Below are positions 61,665 to 64,000 of a stretch of 64,000 nt of DNA, piece by piece (the stretch's first letter is position 1; every line of letters begins with the position of its first letter). A program made the translations under genes and the position numbers. Below the pieces are notes generated by a model that was given only the letters and a program-made list of their open reading frames with translations, was not told where the DNA came from and ran no database searches. The stretch is taken from the NCBI GenBank assembly GCA_963704855.1, contig CAVPHY010000002.1, forward strand, positions 744,001 through 808,000. The letters run 5' to 3'. This DNA is from SZUA-36 sp963704855. GTDB lineage: Bacteria; Pseudomonadota; Gammaproteobacteria; Xanthomonadales; SZUA-36.

Positions 61665-64000
61665 ATGCAGATATTACTTATCACCCAGGAACCGCCTTTG
61701 GCGTCTGACGCCATCGCGACCGGTAACGCCATTCGCACTGCCCAGCTTTCAGGCGCCCTGGCCCGTGCCGGACACGTGCTCTCGCAAACATGGCTGGAGC
61801 ATAAAAAAAGCGGGCAGAAAAACAGGCATCCACAAGCGTTTCGAAGCCGCGACGAGTTACAGGCAACCATTAACCGGCAACGGCCCGATGTCATCCTGGT
61901 CTCGTACTGGGAACTGCTCGAACTGCTGCCATTTGATTTGTCACAGCCGGTGGTCCTGGACTTTGTCGCGCCCCGTCCACTTGAGACGCTGTTCGAGCAC
62001 CCTGAAAGGGTCAAGGCTGACCTTCAAAGACTTCAGGACAACCTGTCAAAGTGCGATGTGCTGCTGGCCGGCAACCCATCGCAGCGCGACCTGCTTTGGT
62101 TTACGTTGTTACAGGCCGGCTTCGACCTGCGTGATTGCGATCCGGTGATGGTCGTACCCTTGTCAGCCGAGGTTGCAGGTGCACCCGGTTCGAACCCCCA
62201 GCTCAACGGCTGGACACTGGTAAGCGGCGGGGTGCACTGGCCCTGGCGTAAATCGGATGACTACTGGCGGGCGATCCAGAGCATGAAGGCTGACGCCGGG
62301 CTCAAGGCACCGCGACTGGTTCTTTTTGGCGGGCCGTACCGCTGGCAGGAAGACGTCCCTGAAGACAACAGCCCCGAAGCGGAAGATGAGTATGAGGGCG
62401 ACACCAGTGCGGAGCTTTCAAACGATGAGCCATTTCAGACCCAGGGGCTCGCGCCCTACGCTCACTTCAGCCGTTTCCTGCTGGAATCCGCCCACATCGG
62501 GCTCGAAGTCGCACAGGTGAATATCGAAAGAACCTATAGCCAGTCGTTCCGTTCACTGGAATTTCTGCGCCATGGTTTACCACTCATTTGCAATGATTAC
62601 CTGCCGATAGCCAGGCTTGTCAAACAGTACGAGGCCGGTTGGACGGTCCGCGGACCGGATGAAATTGTCGAACTTTTACACCGTATCATGCGAAGCCCCG
62701 ATGAATGGAAGAAACGTTCGGAAAATGCACTACGCCTTGTTGAGGAGGTCCTGAACCCCGACAAAACCGTCCGGCCTTTGCTGGATTGGCTTGGGTCACC
62801 GGCCAAAGCACCCCGCTTGCCGGTGATAAGGAGACAGGCTGCACCTGTCACGCTGGGCACACCCGCCTGGCCGGAACGCCTGAAGCGGCAAGCCCGCCTG
62901 TTAAGGCGTGTCGTCCTCAGCCGGCTTTTTCGAGCCGGGAAGACCGGCAGTCCCGGTGACAATATCCTGATCGTGACGCGCAGTGATCTTTTTCCGGCAG
63001 ATCACGGCGCTGCGGTGAAAATCGTTGAAACCGCGAGGGGTCTGTCACAACACGGTCGCAAGGTCGGTATCGTCAGCGATGACCGGAGCCGTTGGTGGTT
63101 ATTCGAAAACGGTCATAAACAGGCCTGCCGCCTACCGTTCTGGCTACGTCTTCTCAGTTTGCCACGTTCATTTAGCCGCCTGCTACATTTCAGCAAGGAG
63201 TTACCGGAGAGCAACAGTTTCCTGTATCTGCCTTTGACCGACACCAGTTTTTTCTGGCATTGCCTGTATGCTGCCAGGAAGCTGGATGCAGGTATTTTGC
63301 AGGCCGAGTTTCCGGCCTACGCCAAACCCTGTATCGAAGCCCGGGAAATCCTCAATGCAGCCGTTGTGCTGGTCGAGCACAATGTTGAATACGCCCGGCT
63401 CAAAGCGCAGGTTGCCGAACTGACCGATGAGCAGTTCAGGAACCTGAGGGCCATCGAAATTGACCTTTGCAACCGTTCAGACGCGGTCGTTTGTGTATCG
63501 GATAATGACCGTCAGCGACTGCTCAGGGATGGTGTAAAACCTGGTTTGCTCAATACCATTCCACATGGTTTTAATCCCGAGCCCTACAAACTGCCGGCCC
63601 AGGCTTCGCTGAGGGAGAAATTCGGATTGCCCGAAAGCGCGATACTGATCGCGTTCCACGGGACATTTTCCTATCCGCCCAACCGTGATGCCCTGCAGGT
63701 TTTTGCCGATATCCTGTTACCGAAACTGGCACGCAGCCACTTTGTCTTCCACGTCATAGCCATAGGACGAAACCCACCGGATGAAAGCATCCACCCCAAT
63801 ATTCACTTCACCGGCAGTGTGGATGAAGTCGGTCCGTGGCTGAAAGCCTGCGACATTGCGGTCATCCCGTTACGTGAGGGTGGCGGCACACGGATGAAAA
63901 TTATCGATTGTTTCGCAGCCGGACTGCCGGTTATCAGCACCTCGAAAGGTATTGAGGGCATTCCCGTCGTGAATGGCCGGGAGGCGTTCATCTGCAATGA
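61665..64000 (+). CDS. Two-domain glycosyltransferase, 3' end beyond the window
   Basis: A frame starting MQILLITQEPPLASDAI at 61665 stays open for 778 codons to the last base. The first half (about 1-390) looks like one glycosyltransferase unit, ending EFLRHGLPLICNDYLPIARL and a UDP-sugar-binding-like tail. A second unit begins near residue 425 (NILIVTRSDLFPADHGAAVKIVE) and shows GT4-type VEHNVEYARLKAQ, AVVCVSDNDRQ, IPHGFNPEPY and PLREGGGTRMKIIDCFAAGLPVIS. Such fused enzymes build surface polysaccharides. The C-terminal end is outside the window. It begins 21 bp after mgtE. Confidence 0.82.
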   Translation, partial: MQILLITQEPPLASDAIATGNAIRTAQLSGALARAGHVLSQTWLEHKKSGQKNRHPQAFRSRDELQATINRQRPDVILVSYWELLELLPFDLSQPVVLDFVAPRPLETLFEHPERVKADLQRLQDNLSKCDVLLAGNPSQRDLLWFTLLQAGFDLRDCDPVMVVPLSAEVAGAPGSNPQLNGWTLVSGGVHWPWRKSDDYWRAIQSMKADAGLKAPRLVLFGGPYRWQEDVPEDNSPEAEDEYEGDTSAELSNDEPFQTQGLAPYAHFSRFLLESAHIGLEVAQVNIERTYSQSFRSLEFLRHGLPLICNDYLPIARLVKQYEAGWTVRGPDEIVELLHRIMRSPDEWKKRSENALRLVEEVLNPDKTVRPLLDWLGSPAKAPRLPVIRRQAAPVTLGTPAWPERLKRQARLLRRVVLSRLFRAGKTGSPGDNILIVTRSDLFPADHGAAVKIVETARGLSQHGRKVGIVSDDRSRWWLFENGHKQACRLPFWLRLLSLPRSFSRLLHFSKELPESNSFLYLPLTDTSFFWHCLYAARKLDAGILQAEFPAYAKPCIEAREILNAAVVLVEHNVEYARLKAQVAELTDEQFRNLRAIEIDLCNRSDAVVCVSDNDRQRLLRDGVKPGLLNTIPHGFNPEPYKLPAQASLREKFGLPESAILIAFHGTFSYPPNRDALQVFADILLPKLARSHFVFHVIAIGRNPPDESIHPNIHFTGSVDEVGPWLKACDIAVIPLREGGGTRMKIIDCFAAGLPVISTSKGIEGIPVVNGREAFICN

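Overview
This 64 kb window is a piece of a gammaproteobacterial chromosome of moderate GC, probably from an uncultured or environmental lineage near the Chromatiales, Woeseiales or Xanthomonadales. Evidence is the conserved gene order caxA(yrbG)-kdsC-lptC-lptA-lptB-rpoN-hpf-ptsN-rapZ-mgtE, the DUF2066-perM-hda block divergent from purMN, a Rrf2-regulated sufBCDS operon, the amgK-murU pair, and a MurD2-MurL pair (the Xanthomonas-type route to D-glutamate in peptidoglycan). No rRNA, tRNA or CRISPR array was found.

Layout. 0-4 kb: 3' end of a polyprenyl diphosphate synthase, a cyclophilin, a candidate small RNA, then murD2-murL. 4.4-6.4 kb: an EF-G-like GTPase without the catalytic histidine. 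6.6-18.1 kb: the standout accessory locus. It holds five ATP-grasp ligases (three clear paralogues, one RimK-like, one PGM1-like), a cyanophycinase-like S51 hydrolase, two alpha/beta-hydrolase esterases (one with an E-set/CBM48-like front domain) and a glycogen-synthase-type GlgA. A 550 bp non-coding stretch with unusually strong inverted repeats sits inside it. I know of no characterised system with this composition; it is the best candidate for an undescribed biosynthetic pathway. 18-26 kb: accessory and partly decayed DNA (bestrophin-like membrane protein, an AT-rich island, a secreted NTF2-like protein, a broken IS1182-type transposase, a NodT-HlyD-DUF2955 export operon, a truncated tyrosine recombinase). 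26-34.5 kb: envelope genes (flippase, CDP-alcohol phosphotransferase, LD-carboxypeptidase, membrane sulfatase, a small YLDPGTGS protein, a methyltransferase).

34.5-40 kb: SUF iron-sulfur assembly operon with its regulator. 40-45 kb: amgK-murU cell-wall recycling and pntAB transhydrogenase. 44.8-45.3 kb: a second non-coding stretch with long inverted repeats. 45.4-52.9 kb: a lipoprotein, then the DUF2066-perM-hda-amn operon facing purMN, and ibaG. 53-60 kb: LPS transport, sigma-54 and PTS-Ntr cluster, in which kdsD appears deleted down to its last codons and no HPr-like NPr gene follows rapZ. The window ends inside mgtE's downstream neighbour, a two-domain glycosyltransferase that stays open to the last base.

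Three conserved genes (sufS, perM, rapZ) each carry a single apparent +1 shift at a short homopolymer. This looks more like residual sequencing error than biology and should be settled before any is called a pseudogene. Cell-wall metabolism is a recurrent theme: MurD2/MurL build the stem peptide without free D-Glu, an LD-carboxypeptidase trims it, and AmgK/MurU recycle MurNAc.
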